The notes: generated by a model not told the origin, from the letters alone. A DNA stretch of 64,000 nucleotides from Mesorhizobium sp. Root157 (GCF_001427385.1 NZ_LMGJ01000023.1:124001-188000), one strand, 5' to 3'; positions 8,472-17,786 are shown, numbered from the stretch's first letter. Numbers and translations: made by a program.

Positions 8472-9524
8472 CTATGGCTCCAGCGCTCCGCTGCGGGCGT
8501 CATCGCTGCGCACGGTGCCGACGAGCTTGAGAAGATCGTCGCCGGTGCGGGTGATACGGTGCGATCGGCGGGTCAGGATATAACCGGCCTGCGGGGCCGC
8601 CACATCCACCCTTCCGTCCGGTTCGCCCGGCGCATGGACGATGGTTGCCAGCCGGTCGCCCTTGCTGACGCGATCGCCGGGCTTCACGTGATAGAGAATG
8701 GCGCCGGCCTTCGGGGAGGGCATCATATCGATGTTTTCCAGCGGCGCGACCACGCCCTTGAACGGGCCGACCGCAGCGATCGACGGATCGGCAATCACGC
8801 CGCGCGCGACCAGCAGGCGGTAAAGACCCTCGGCATCCGCCTTGGCCAATCCGCCATCGACATCGGCGACGCCGCGATATTCGACCGTGGTCACGACCTG
8901 CCTTTCGAGCCGGGCCTTGTCTCCCCTGAGATGGGGATGGATCGATGCTTCCTCGAAGGCCGCGCCGCTGGCGCCTTCCCACAAAAGCACCGCTTCGACT
9001 CCCATCGCCGCTGCGCAATCCTGCATTGCCGGCCACAATTCGCGCGGCACGTAGAGATAGGCGACGCTTTCGTCGTCGCAGTGCAGGTCGAGCACGATGT
9101 CGTGGCCGACGGAGAGCTTCAGCAGGCGAACCTTGAGCCGCTGGTCGACGGTGGCGAGCGTGGCCTCGTCAGGCAAAAGTGCAGTCTCCGGCCGGTCGAT
9201 CAACGGGAAATCGCGGTTGAAATTGGTGCGGGTGGCGAGATGGAAGCGGCCCTGCTGCTCGGTGAAATGATATTGCGCGCGTCCGACCGGATTGGCCCAT
9301 GGCACGACCGTGATGGCGCCGCGGATGCGCCCCTCGCTTTCAGCCTTGGCAAGCAGCGGCATCAGCGCGTCGATGGCGACGGTGCCGGGGAGTTCTCCCG
9401 CATGGAGTGCTGCCTGCAGATAGGCGCTTGGTGCGGCGGCGTCGCTGCCCTTGAAGCGGAACACCGGAAATTCGTACGCCACGCCTTCGGTGTCGCCGGC
9501 AATGCGTTCGATCGATTTTTCCAT
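8472..9524 (-). CDS. Succinylglutamate desuccinylase/aspartoacylase (M14-type) family protein
   Basis: This 350-aa zinc-dependent acylase shows H41-A-G-E44 (HAGELPG) and H149 in LDLHCDD as zinc ligands, plus NFNRDF at 103-108 for substrate binding. The C-terminal region (VKPGDRVSKGDRLATI, APQAGYILTR) resembles the barrel-sandwich domain common in this family. It would hydrolyse an N-acyl or amide bond of a small substrate; the true substrate is unknown. It follows the five-gene AAA+ operon with a 57-bp gap on the same strand, so it may be its last gene. The trpL promoter begins just past its stop. Confidence 0.85.
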   Translation of the reverse strand: MEKSIERIAGDTEGVAYEFPVFRFKGSDAAAPSAYLQAALHAGELPGTVAIDALMPLLAKAESEGRIRGAITVVPWANPVGRAQYHFTEQQGRFHLATRTNFNRDFPLIDRPETALLPDEATLATVDQRLKVRLLKLSVGHDIVLDLHCDDESVAYLYVPRELWPAMQDCAAAMGVEAVLLWEGASGAAFEEASIHPHLRGDKARLERQVVTTVEYRGVADVDGGLAKADAEGLYRLLVARGVIADPSIAAVGPFKGVVAPLENIDMMPSPKAGAILYHVKPGDRVSKGDRLATIVHAPGEPDGRVDVAAPQAGYILTRRSHRITRTGDDLLKLVGTVRSDDARSGALEP

Positions 9525-9581
9525 GGTCCGCTTTCATTGATACTTCAGGGCGGGCAGCCCGTCAGGAGAGTCGGTGCCGGA

Positions 9582-10745
9582 TCAGCGATCCAGCACCGAC
9601 CTCAGTTCCACGATATTGGAGCGCACCTGCAACAGGTTGAAGCCCATCGTTGCGAGATGCGAGGGGAAGAAGGCGCTCGATTCGTTGCCGTTGGAGATGA
9701 TCCATGGCTGGACGTCGAGCGAATTGCGCAACTGCTGCTCCATGCGCGTCCACAGCGCCGTCAGGTTGCGTTCGGCGATAATGGCGGCGAAGTCGGAGCG
9801 TGCCGCGACCAGCACGCCGTAATAGGCATAAAGCTGGCCGTAGGCGAACCAGTAACGGTCGTCGGCGCGCAGGTCGAACCAGCCTGCGTCCGATGCCTCG
9901 ATGCGCTGGCGCAATATGTCGGAGGTGGAGCCGATGTCGCTGGCGATGCGGTCGAGGAACTGCATCAGATTGTCGGCGCGCGCGTCGAAAGTCGCCTGGC
10001 ATTTTTCCAGGCTGGAATTGAAGGCGCGCAGCTTGCCGATCGCCTCGCGGTAGACGCTGGGCGTCGGGCGGGTAGGGCCGCGCCAGCCGACATACCAGGC
10101 ATCCTCGTTCCAGGCGAGCGCGGTGCGGGCGTCCTGCAGGTTCTGGTCGATCTGCGAAGTGCCGCGCACGCGGCCCAGCGTGTCGACGAGTTCCGTGGTG
10201 GTGCGGCGCATGACCTGGTTGATGCCGAGCTGGAAGGCGGCCTTGTTGTCGAAGAAGGGGGTGCGGCGCCATTCGATGCCGAACAGCCCGATCTTCGAGA
10301 CGACCATGGAGGAAATCCAGGCGTTCTGGTTGACGTTGAAGTCGATCAGGTCGGCGGAGACGGCTGCGATGGCCGACGGCTTGCAGCTTTGCGGCGCTTG
10401 CGCGGTGGCGGCCGCGCTGGCGGTTCCCGACGATGTAGCGGAATTGCTGGCCACGTCGGGGACCACAGGGTCGCCGGCCAGTGTCTTGCCGGTCTCCGTT
10501 GCAAGCGCGCTGGGATAGTCGGGATTGAAGTTTGTCCACCACTGGGTGACGTAGAAGAAATAGGCGTAGAGGCCGACGATGACGATCAGCGCTGCGCCCA
10601 CGATCGCCTTCAGCGTCCAGCCGCGCTGGTTGTACCAACGCCCCGCCCACATGAATGGCCACAGGATGATGCCGATGACGAAGCCGATGCCCCGGCCGAC
10701 AAGCTGGAACACCTTGGCGACGAAGTTCACGATCGGATCAAGCAT
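9582..10745 (-). CDS. DUF2333 family membrane protein (last gene of AAA+ operon)
   Basis: A 387-aa protein resembling DUF2333. It has an N-terminal glycine-rich hydrophobic hairpin (residues 8-35), a second transmembrane helix around 47-66 (IVGAALIVIVGLYAYFFYV), and then a helical soluble domain of about 300 residues, probably periplasmic. The C-terminal part is acidic and helical (RSDFAAIIAERNLTALWTRMEQQL). DUF2333 has no known biochemical function. It starts 21 bp after the preceding gene's stop in an operon with an AAA+ ATPase and a coiled-coil protein, which suggests the membrane component of one complex. The function is inferred only from that context. Confidence 0.8.
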   Translation of the reverse strand: MLDPIVNFVAKVFQLVGRGIGFVIGIILWPFMWAGRWYNQRGWTLKAIVGAALIVIVGLYAYFFYVTQWWTNFNPDYPSALATETGKTLAGDPVVPDVASNSATSSGTASAAATAQAPQSCKPSAIAAVSADLIDFNVNQNAWISSMVVSKIGLFGIEWRRTPFFDNKAAFQLGINQVMRRTTTELVDTLGRVRGTSQIDQNLQDARTALAWNEDAWYVGWRGPTRPTPSVYREAIGKLRAFNSSLEKCQATFDARADNLMQFLDRIASDIGSTSDILRQRIEASDAGWFDLRADDRYWFAYGQLYAYYGVLVAARSDFAAIIAERNLTALWTRMEQQLRNSLDVQPWIISNGNESSAFFPSHLATMGFNLLQVRSNIVELRSVLDR

Positions 10746-10766
10746 GACGTTTCACCTCGCATCGGT

Positions 10767-12065
10767 TCAATCGTTCAGACCGTAGAGGCGCGCGCGAAAC
10801 GCCGCCTTGTCCTTCAAGTATGTGGTTTTGAGAATGTCCACAACATGCTCCCGCCAGGGTTGGCTGAAACCCTCGTAGTCCTTGTAGAAGCCCTGCTTGT
10901 TGAAGACATAGCGCGAGACGAAGTCCGAGGGCACGAAGTCCGAAATCAGCCGGTTGGTCAGCCAGGCATCGGGATGGTCGGGCTTGGCGCGCACCAAAAG
11001 GAAGCGCTGCAGCGGAAAGACCTCTTCCAGCCTGAGTTGCCCTACCTGCCTGATCTCGCGCTTGGCGGCGTTGAGGAAGGGAAAGTTGCCGTCGCGGTTG
11101 ATCATGTCGGCATGGCTATGGATCCAGGTCTGCAGCCACACCTTGTCGGCGTCGGAGAGGTTGCGCTTGGGCTCCGCCTCGCGGATCAGGCTGCGCACCA
11201 CCATTTCGGCACGGTGTTCGAGATATCCCGAAGCCTCGATCCACGAGGCGCGCGGCAGTTCGATGCGCCCCGTTCCTGCCAGGAAGCTGAACACCTTGTC
11301 GGCGTCGTTGATCGACAGATAGCTCACCTGCCACGGCCGCGAGCGGCGGAAACCGGGGGCGGCAGGATCGCCGATCACCGTGGTCGTGTCCCGATCGACG
11401 AACACGTAAAGCCCGCCGAAATGGCTGGTCCAATAGGCGTTGTGGCGGAAGATCACCTGGTCCGGCACCAGCGCGTTCTCGCGGATATCGCCGCACACCT
11501 TGGCCAGTTCCACCATCTGCTCGAGCATGGCGTTGTCGTGCCAGGCGTCCGGCTCCTGCTTCAGCCGATCGACCAGCTTGCCGAGTTCGGCCGCCTTGCC
11601 GAGCACGTCCTCGGCCGACAGCACGCGGAACTCGACCTGGTTGATCGACAGCAAATCCTCGATATCCTCGACCTTGGAGACCGAATCCTCGATCTCGCCG
11701 TAGATCACGTCCTTGATGGTCAGCGCGTCGATGGCGCGCTGGTTCTTCGACATGAATTCGAACATCAGTTGCGAGGTGTTGGAGAATGCCGTGTGCACCA
11801 CCGGCAGGTCGCGCTGCGCCGGCGTCAGGATGATGAAGCGGCGGTTGATGCCGTTCGGGTCGAGATAGTCGTAGTCGCCGCATTCTTCCGCCACTTGCGG
11901 GGAAAAGCCGGTGCGGTCGATCTCGAAGCTCTTCAGCTTGGTCGGTTTCAGTCCGAACGCGGTCAGCGCCTTGTTGTAGCGCTCGATCAGGTGTGGTTCC
12001 TCGACCGGCAGCAGGCGGCCGTAGATCAGGGCGTTGTCGCGCAGGAGCGGGAACGGGGAGGGCAT
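10767..12065 (-). CDS. Conserved protein of unknown function (AAA+ operon; possibly DUF6638)
   Basis: A 432-aa soluble protein with no signal peptide or transmembrane helix and no catalytic motif I recognise. The sequence is mixed alpha/beta, with aromatic stretches (NAYWTSHFGGLYVFVDRD near 220, GFYKDYEGFSQPWREHVV near 400) and a charged helical middle. I believe homologues carry a DUF6638 label, but I am not certain. It lies 36 bp after the AAA+ ATPase and 21 bp before the DUF2333 gene. The fixed spacing suggests an obligate partner of the ATPase, such as an adaptor or effector. Confidence 0.7.
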   Translation of the reverse strand: MPSPFPLLRDNALIYGRLLPVEEPHLIERYNKALTAFGLKPTKLKSFEIDRTGFSPQVAEECGDYDYLDPNGINRRFIILTPAQRDLPVVHTAFSNTSQLMFEFMSKNQRAIDALTIKDVIYGEIEDSVSKVEDIEDLLSINQVEFRVLSAEDVLGKAAELGKLVDRLKQEPDAWHDNAMLEQMVELAKVCGDIRENALVPDQVIFRHNAYWTSHFGGLYVFVDRDTTTVIGDPAAPGFRRSRPWQVSYLSINDADKVFSFLAGTGRIELPRASWIEASGYLEHRAEMVVRSLIREAEPKRNLSDADKVWLQTWIHSHADMINRDGNFPFLNAAKREIRQVGQLRLEEVFPLQRFLLVRAKPDHPDAWLTNRLISDFVPSDFVSRYVFNKQGFYKDYEGFSQPWREHVVDILKTTYLKDKAAFRARLYGLND

Positions 12066-12101
12066 CAGGGTGCCGACCTCCGCAAAATTGGCCGCGGGGG
12101 G

Positions 12102-14012
12102 CTAGGCATTCCACAACCCCTTTTTCTTCATCTCCTCCATCTCGCGCAGCGCGCGTTCGCGCAGGCGGGCGTCGCGCAAGAGCTTTTCCACTGCCGAATC
12201 GTCCGTTTTGTCGGAATAGCGGAATTCGGAATCGGCGTAGCGATTGATTTCCTGAACCACCATCTCCATCGAGAACGGCCCGTGCAGTTCCTCGATCATC
12301 GCCTTCTTCTCGTCGTAGGTCTTGCGCATGAAGGCATCAGGCGCTTCGAACCACTCGTCCGGCAATTCGATGTCCATGGCGCGCACCTTGATGGCGTCGG
12401 TGACGTTCTTGATGGCGCGTCCGGTGAAGCGCGGCTCGGCTTCCTTGATCATGTGAAGATAGGTGCCCACGTCGGCAAGCGTCTTCGGGTCGCCATTGTC
12501 TTTCATGAATCGCTCGAAGACTCTTTCAAGTCCGTCTTCCTGCGGCTTGTCGTGGCCTTCATAGGCATCGGCGACCGCACGCTTTATTTCCTGCGCGGCA
12601 TAAAGCTCATGCTGGCCGAGCGGAATTTTGTGATTCTTTCCAGCCAGAAGCACGAAAATATCAATGTAGTCTTCGCGCGTCTGCGGCCCGTCCACCAGCC
12701 AACGCGCGCCGGCGCGCTGGCGCAGCGCATCGTCGACATTCTCGGGATAGTTCGAGAACATGCCGAAGGAGCAATTGCCGCGCACCACGGTCGAGGCACC
12801 GGCAAAGGCATCCATCAAGACGCCGGTGATTTCCTGCTGTCCGGCGGAGGCGCGGTCGTCGGCGCGCCGCGCCGCCACCTGGTCGATGTCGTCGATGGTG
12901 CCGAAGCCGATGGCGCGCGGATTGAGCACATTGTTGATGAACTGGCGGCAGTTCTGGCCCGACTTGCCCTGATAGGACGAGATCTGGTCGACGCCGAAAT
13001 TCTCGTAGACGAACTGGTAGCCAGCCACCTTGCAATAGCCGTCGAGCAGGCCGGCGATCATCTGGATCAGCGTGGTCTTGCCGGTGCCGGGCGCGCCGTC
13101 GCCGATAAAGGTGAACAGGAAGCCGCCCAGTTCGACGAACGGGTTCAGTTCGCGCTCGAAGTCGTAGGCCATCAGCATCTTGGCAAGCTTCACCGACTGA
13201 TATTTGGCGATGTGGTTGCCGACGACTTCTTCCGGCTTCTTGAAGGTCATCACCAGCGGCTTGGAGCGCTTGCCGGGGGCCACGTCGAAGCCGTCGAGGG
13301 TGAAATCGTCGGCGTCGATGCGGATATGAGCATTCTCGAACGGGCCGAGGCCGTCGAAGCGGCCCTTGCGCTGGAGCAGCCCGTCAATCGTCACGCGGGC
13401 AAGGGCGCGGGCGCGCGTCATCAAATCGGCGTCGTCCCTGGAGCCGGCAATCGCCGCGTCGAGGCCGGCGACGATGGATTTCACCGCATCCTGCGGCGTG
13501 TCGAACAGGAAGTCGGGCTCGGCAACGTCGTTCGGCGCTTCGCCTTCGCCGTCGATCAGTTGCGCGAGGTAGGCCGCGAAGCTGAAGGCGGCGACATAGG
13601 CCGAGGCTGAAAGCAGCTTCTTGAAGGCGCTGGCCTGTTCCCCCTGCAAGGGTGCGCGGGTGTTCTCCGCCCTCAGGCTTTCCAGGTCCGAGCCTTGCGC
13701 AAACACGTCCGAGACCGCCAGCGCGATCGCGATGCCCCGGCGGGCGCGGTAGAGCAGCGTGTGCTGCGGGATGGTGAGCAACTGGTCGTCGGGATGGACG
13801 GCGCCGACCGTCTTGGCAAATTCGACCTCGCGCGTGCGGCGTGCGCCGCCGACCGAGACGGTGGAGACAAAGCGCCGGTTGGTGCCGGCAAGCGCCGTGC
13901 CGGATTCGCGCGACGCATCCTCCAGCACCACGATGCGCGTGACAAAACTTTGCGCCGTGGCGCGATGCTTTTCGATGTCGGCTTCGGCAATGGTGGTCAG
14001 GCCGGTGTCCAT
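12102..14012 (-). CDS. AAA+ ATPase of uncharacterised operon
   Basis: This 636-aa protein has an all-helical N-terminal domain of about 290 residues, then one AAA+ module. Walker A is GDGAPGTGKTTL (304-315). Walker B is GFGTIDDID (369-377), with Asp where the catalytic Glu normally stands. A sensor-1-like Asn is at 421 (FSNYPENVDD), with Arg431/433 as possible arginine fingers. The C-terminus is a charged helical tail rich in Arg, Glu and Lys, ending KKKGLWNA. It is the third of five tightly spaced genes. A MoxR-like or membrane-remodelling role is plausible, but no characterised family was recognised. Confidence 0.85.
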   Translation of the reverse strand: MDTGLTTIAEADIEKHRATAQSFVTRIVVLEDASRESGTALAGTNRRFVSTVSVGGARRTREVEFAKTVGAVHPDDQLLTIPQHTLLYRARRGIAIALAVSDVFAQGSDLESLRAENTRAPLQGEQASAFKKLLSASAYVAAFSFAAYLAQLIDGEGEAPNDVAEPDFLFDTPQDAVKSIVAGLDAAIAGSRDDADLMTRARALARVTIDGLLQRKGRFDGLGPFENAHIRIDADDFTLDGFDVAPGKRSKPLVMTFKKPEEVVGNHIAKYQSVKLAKMLMAYDFERELNPFVELGGFLFTFIGDGAPGTGKTTLIQMIAGLLDGYCKVAGYQFVYENFGVDQISSYQGKSGQNCRQFINNVLNPRAIGFGTIDDIDQVAARRADDRASAGQQEITGVLMDAFAGASTVVRGNCSFGMFSNYPENVDDALRQRAGARWLVDGPQTREDYIDIFVLLAGKNHKIPLGQHELYAAQEIKRAVADAYEGHDKPQEDGLERVFERFMKDNGDPKTLADVGTYLHMIKEAEPRFTGRAIKNVTDAIKVRAMDIELPDEWFEAPDAFMRKTYDEKKAMIEELHGPFSMEMVVQEINRYADSEFRYSDKTDDSAVEKLLRDARLRERALREMEEMKKKGLWNA

Positions 14013-14042
14013 GAAACCCCCGCGTTTGTGTGCTCCATTCTC

Positions 14043-15188
14043 TCAAACATCGCTGATCACCTGCCCGTTGGACAGAATGTGGACCTTGTAGCCCGCGAAA
14101 ACTTTCTGCACCTCGCCGGCAGCGTAAAGCGCCTGATAGGCTTCGTGCGGCACCAGCGCGTGGTTTTCGTAAGCAGATACGCCTTGGCGCGTCGCTTCGA
14201 GGTCATCGGTGTCGATGAAGAATTCCTGCGTGGTCTTTTCGCTGGAGAACAGACCCTTGCGGCCAGGCTTCTCGCCCTTGGAATAGACTTCCTGGATGGT
14301 CCAGGTGAGAAGCCAGGCATTTTCCGGCTTGCGCACCTTGGCCAGGACTTCGCTGACGGTCGAATTGTTCTCGGTGATGCCTGCCGTGTAGAACGGCCCC
14401 AGCACCACCCGGCGCAACTGCTTGGGATGCAGGGTTTCGAAATCGCGGTCGAGATTGACGGCAATGGTCATCGGGGCCAGCGAATAGGCCGAATTCTTCT
14501 CGGTGAAGTCGTCGAACTTGTGGGCCAGTTCCGGGTTGAGCAGGCCTTCCACCGGCAGCGGGATTTCCACCTTTTCGTTCAGCTTGCCTGTCTTGTCGAC
14601 AAGCTGGCTCACCATCGCGTCAGTCGAATCCTCGACCGTCACCATATAGACCAGCGGCAGGTTGGCCGCGCCGTCGAAGCTCGCCCAATGGACGAGATAG
14701 TAGGGCAGGCCGGACTTGGGATTGACTGAAACCTTGACCGTCTGCGCCAGCGAGAAGGGACCGAAGGTTTCCTCGCCCTTCACGTCCTCCAGATAAAGCC
14801 GCTCGGCCATCGACCGTTGCAGCGCCTTGGGAAATTCCTTGCGGCGCAGGATGAAGTCCGCCATCTCCTCGCGCAGTTCGCCGGGCAGGGGAATGTTGGC
14901 AAGCCGCTGGTCTGCCTGGCGGCGGTCGTTTTCCAGTTCGAGCAGGTTCTGGAATACCGGAAAGCCGCTCTCAGCGCGCGAGATGCGGAAACTCTCCTGG
15001 AAGCCGAGGCGATTGCGCCAGCAGGCGAACGACTTCTCCAGCCGCGCAATGTATTCGGCGACGATCCGGGCGACGATGCCGTGCCGGTAGAGCGGCGAGC
15101 GGTCGTCGCGCATGAACACTTCAAGCCCGCCAAGCGCTGCGGCGATCGACGAGAAATAGCGTTCGGCGGCGTCGGTTTCGGCGCTCAT
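14043..15188 (-). CDS. Protein of unknown function (AAA+ operon, gene 2)
   Basis: A 381-aa soluble protein. The N-terminal 130 residues are helical and charged (RIVAEYIARLEKSFACWRNR; LELENDRRQADQRLANIPL). The remainder is beta-rich and includes QTVKVSVNPKSGLPYYLVHWASFDG and VYMVTVEDS near 170-210. No known motif is recognised. It lies 21 bp after the coiled-coil gene and 30 bp before the AAA+ ATPase, so the products are expected to be made together and probably to interact. Confidence 0.65.
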   Translation of the reverse strand: MSAETDAAERYFSSIAAALGGLEVFMRDDRSPLYRHGIVARIVAEYIARLEKSFACWRNRLGFQESFRISRAESGFPVFQNLLELENDRRQADQRLANIPLPGELREEMADFILRRKEFPKALQRSMAERLYLEDVKGEETFGPFSLAQTVKVSVNPKSGLPYYLVHWASFDGAANLPLVYMVTVEDSTDAMVSQLVDKTGKLNEKVEIPLPVEGLLNPELAHKFDDFTEKNSAYSLAPMTIAVNLDRDFETLHPKQLRRVVLGPFYTAGITENNSTVSEVLAKVRKPENAWLLTWTIQEVYSKGEKPGRKGLFSSEKTTQEFFIDTDDLEATRQGVSAYENHALVPHEAYQALYAAGEVQKVFAGYKVHILSNGQVISDV

Positions 15189-15209
15189 GCGGTGCCCGCC
15201 GGATCGATC

Positions 15210-16298
15210 TTACGACTGCACGTAATTGGCGGCGTTGTGCTTTTTCAGCACGTCGTCGAAGCGGCGGGCGAAGGCGTCGTCGGCCAGCTTCTTGCGCCGC
15301 TGGATGTCGGAGGAAGCCACCATGTTCTTCTCGTGCAGTTCGAGCAGGTCGCCGATGTGCTTTTGCGAGGCCGCACCGATGCCGGCCATGGTTTCCTCGG
15401 CCGTGGTGTCGACCTTGGAGCCCAGCGTGTTGATCTTGTGGGCGACGTCCTGCTGCGCCGCCGTCTTCAGCGAATCTTCCAGCGCCTTGTAGAGAACGAT
15501 GCGCTGCTCGGTGTCGATGGTCAGCTTGTTGATCAGCGTTGCCTGCGCCGCGATCTGGTTGTTGAGCGAATCGACGAAGGTCTGGAACATGGAGGTGTAA
15601 CGCTCCAGCGTCTGGCTCTCGGCCAAAAGTTCCTGCTCCTTGGCCTGCCTCTCATTGTATTCGGTGGCCATCTTCGAGCGCTCGCCTTCAAGCTTGGTGC
15701 GCTCGGTCTGGTTGGTGGAGGCGGCAATCCGGTTTTCGATATCGAGGAGCAGCGGGTTCAGTTCCTCGATGCGCTTTTGTGTTGCCGTGAGGTTCTCGAT
15801 CGTTGCCTTGCGGCGCTCTATCACCTGGCCGAGGCTGGTCTCGGAGGTCTTATAGCGGGTGTCGAGCACCTGCTTTTGCGCCTTCAGGATGCCGACAATG
15901 GTGTCTGACTTGGTCAGCAGTTCCTGCAGATTGCCGGCCAGAGACATGTTGCGCACGCGGTCGGAGCGCATGCGCTGCTGGCGCTGCCTGGAGAAGATGC
16001 CGATGAATTTTTCCCAGCCCGTATAGTTCTTCATGCTCTCGAATTCGGCGCCGAACACGTTGGTGGCGTCCTCGAGCCCGATGATGAGATCGGCGATGTT
16101 GCCTTCCATCACCTTTTGCTGGTTGAGCACATCCTGGATGCGGGCGTTCTCGATGTCGAAATTGGCGTCGCCGATTTTCTTGTCGGCCTCGGCCAGCGTA
16201 TCGAGCACCGTTCCGGACTGCTCGATCTTGGAGCGCATGCCCTCGACGACTTGCTTGGTCCTGGCAATTTCCGCGTCGAAATTCTGCAGTGTCGCCAT
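15210..16298 (-). CDS. Coiled-coil protein heading the AAA+ operon
   Basis: The product is 362 aa, almost wholly helical with long heptad-rich stretches (IEQSGTVLDTLAEADKKI; KAQKQVLDTRYKTSETSL; ATEYNERQAKEQELLAESQ) and no transmembrane segment. It recalls TelA (toxic anion resistance) or PspA-like scaffold proteins in composition, but I cannot assign either. An upstream in-frame ATG at 16448 exists; GGAGG five to six nt before the ATG at 16298 supports the shorter protein. It is the first gene of five with 21-36 bp gaps, and the operon promoter should lie in 16299-16390. Confidence 0.7.
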   Translation of the reverse strand: MATLQNFDAEIARTKQVVEGMRSKIEQSGTVLDTLAEADKKIGDANFDIENARIQDVLNQQKVMEGNIADLIIGLEDATNVFGAEFESMKNYTGWEKFIGIFSRQRQQRMRSDRVRNMSLAGNLQELLTKSDTIVGILKAQKQVLDTRYKTSETSLGQVIERRKATIENLTATQKRIEELNPLLLDIENRIAASTNQTERTKLEGERSKMATEYNERQAKEQELLAESQTLERYTSMFQTFVDSLNNQIAAQATLINKLTIDTEQRIVLYKALEDSLKTAAQQDVAHKINTLGSKVDTTAEETMAGIGAASQKHIGDLLELHEKNMVASSDIQRRKKLADDAFARRFDDVLKKHNAANYVQS

Positions 16299-16395
16299 TG
16301 TGCCCTCCAGCTTCGGCATGGGTTCGCGTTTTGCGAGCAGCGGCGAATATAAGTGCCGCTCCTGTGGATGGGAAGGCGCGACGAGCTTCGTTGTT

Positions 16396-16433
16396 CCAAA
16401 AACAGCAACGGGGCCGGACAAGGTCCGACCCCG
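16396..16433 (-). terminator. Intrinsic terminator of rpsU
   Basis: CGGGGCCGGAC (16409-16419) and GTCCGACCCCG (16423-16433) form an 11-bp stem with one mismatch and a three-base loop. On the minus strand it is followed by TTGCTGTTTTTGG. It lies downstream of rpsU and upstream of the coiled-coil gene, so it also insulates the AAA+ operon. Confidence 0.75.
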
Positions 16434-16442
16434 TGGTGCGTT

Positions 16443-16492
16443 GAGCATAGGACCGAAAAGTGGGTGCCGGTTTTCGGATTATTCCGATGCTC
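16443..16492. repeat. CCGG-core palindromic intergenic repeat
   Basis: GAGCAT and ATGCTC ends bracket CCGAAAAGTGGGTGCCGG followed by TTTTCGG. It lies between rpsU and its terminator, 18 bp beyond the rpsU stop codon. Confidence 0.7.
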
Positions 16493-16510
16493 TATCAAAA
16501 TGCCGGATCG

Positions 16511-16774
16511 TCAGGAGGCCGCGCCGCTCATCGGCTTGCGCTCGGGCCGCGGCTTCTTGGGAGGGGCGGCGATCAGGCCTTCGCGGATGGCCAGCTTGCG
16601 GGCCGCCTTGCGCGTGCGGCGTATGGCTTCGGCCTTTTCGCGGCCGCGCCGCTCGGACGGCTTTTCGTAAGCGCGCCGCGCCTTCATTTCGCGAAACACG
16701 CCTTCGCGCTGCAATTTCTTTTTCAGGACCCTGAGGGCCTGGTCAACGTTGTTATCACGAACAAGAACCTGCAA
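16511..16774 (-). CDS. rpsU: 30S ribosomal protein S21
   Basis: An 87-aa basic protein starting [20 protein letters not shown] after a TTG start, with the S21 hallmarks [28 protein letters not shown]21 binds the 30S platform near the 3' end of 16S rRNA and helps initiation. The TTG is preceded by GAAGG at 7 nt, and no ATG gives the conserved N-terminus. The C-terminal tail is Lys/Arg/Pro-rich ([13 protein letters not shown]), as in alphaproteobacterial forms. It is probably monocistronic: a terminator hairpin lies at 16396-16433 and the next gene upstream is 190 bp away. Confidence 0.95.
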   Translation of the reverse strand: MQVLVRDNNVDQALRVLKKKLQREGVFREMKARRAYEKPSERRGREKAEAIRRTRKAARKLAIREGLIAAPPKKPRPERKPMSGAAS

Positions 16775-16964
16775 TGATTTGCCTTCTTTCCGGTTGGTGT
16801 TTTTGTTTTGGGAATGGAATCGGCACGGAACAAGCCGCGCCGAGATCATTTCGATGAGCGTTTCTATATAGGCCCTATGCGCGCACAATGCACGCGTTCT
16901 TGAATTTTTATTCGAACTCAATGAGATGCGTGTACAATTTGACGCAGATTGCGGCTGAAACCTG

Positions 16965-17573
16965 TCAGCCGGCAAAGCCGATGAGGTCATCCGACGGGAC
17001 GCGGCCCATCTCTTCTTCCCAGTGGCGGCGGCACAGCGACACATAGATGTCCTTGCCGATCGCCACCTGTTCACCCTGCCTCGCCACCTTGCCGTCCGGG
17101 CCGAGGCGCACGACCATCGTCGCCTTGCGGCCGCAGCGGCAGATGGTGCGCACTTCGCGCAGATCGTCGGCAATCGCCAAAAGCGCGCGCGACCCGGCAA
17201 ACAGCTTGCCCTGGAAATCCGTGCGCAGGCCGTAGCACATCACCGGAATGTTCAGCCTGTCGGCGACCCTCGCGAGTTGCCAGGCCTGGTCCTTATCGAG
17301 GAACTGCGCTTCGTCGACGAACACGCAATGCACGGTGGTGTGCTCGTGGTGGGCGGCCACGCGGGCGAACAGGTCGTCGCCCTCGCGAAACATTTCGGCT
17401 TCCGCTTCAAGGCCTATGCGCGACGAGATCAGCCCGGTATCGCCCTTGCGGTAATGGCCGGCGACGAACAGCATGGTGGTCATGCCGCTCTCGCGGTAGT
17501 TGTACGAAGCCTGCAACAGCATCGTGGTCTTGCCGGCGTTCATCGTCGCGTAGTTGAAATAGAGCTTGGCCAT
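16965..17573 (-). CDS. tdk: Thymidine kinase (class II)
   Basis: Phosphorylates thymidine to dTMP in nucleoside salvage. The P-loop is [15 protein letters not shown] near the N-terminus; the Walker B-like VFVDEAQFL lies near 88-96; the lasso and zinc region shows [13 protein letters not shown] near 143-155, with a further Cys in SLCRRHWEE. About 202 aa, normal for class II enzymes. Two in-frame ATGs (17579 and 17573) are six bases apart; the second gives the usual MAKLYF start. Neither has a strong ribosome-binding site. No other nucleotide-salvage gene is adjacent. Confidence 0.93.
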   Translation of the reverse strand: MAKLYFNYATMNAGKTTMLLQASYNYRESGMTTMLFVAGHYRKGDTGLISSRIGLEAEAEMFREGDDLFARVAAHHEHTTVHCVFVDEAQFLDKDQAWQLARVADRLNIPVMCYGLRTDFQGKLFAGSRALLAIADDLREVRTICRCGRKATMVVRLGPDGKVARQGEQVAIGKDIYVSLCRRHWEEEMGRVPSDDLIGFAG

Positions 17574-17700
17574 CGGCATTCTTTAAGCTTAACGGATGGA
17601 CGAAGGGAGAGGGGGCTCGCCGGCTTCCACTGGAAAACGCCGCGCAATGTCGCTGATCAGCCAGCGCGCGCCGCCGCTTGCCATGCGTTAGTGCTTGAAA

Positions 17701-17721
17701 CCAAACGAAAATGGTGTTTGG
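17701..17721. promoter_or_regulatory. Inverted repeat upstream of choX, possible operator
   Basis: CCAAAC (17701-17706) and GTTTGG (17716-17721) form a 6-bp inverted repeat with a 9-bp spacer, 66 bp before the choX ATG. It could be a dimeric regulator site, but the regulator is unknown. Confidence 0.3.
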
Positions 17722-17786
17722 CTCAACAAGAAATCATAACTTGCACGTCCGTCGACGCTGCAAGGCAGCCACAATGGGAGAAAACT

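Noticed and set aside
8559..13610. A 1683-codon uninterrupted plus-strand frame
   Set aside because: It runs antisense across several well-supported genes and their gaps. It reflects strong third-position GC bias, has no recognisable domain, and reads as low-complexity His/Gly/Arg/Val-rich sequence.
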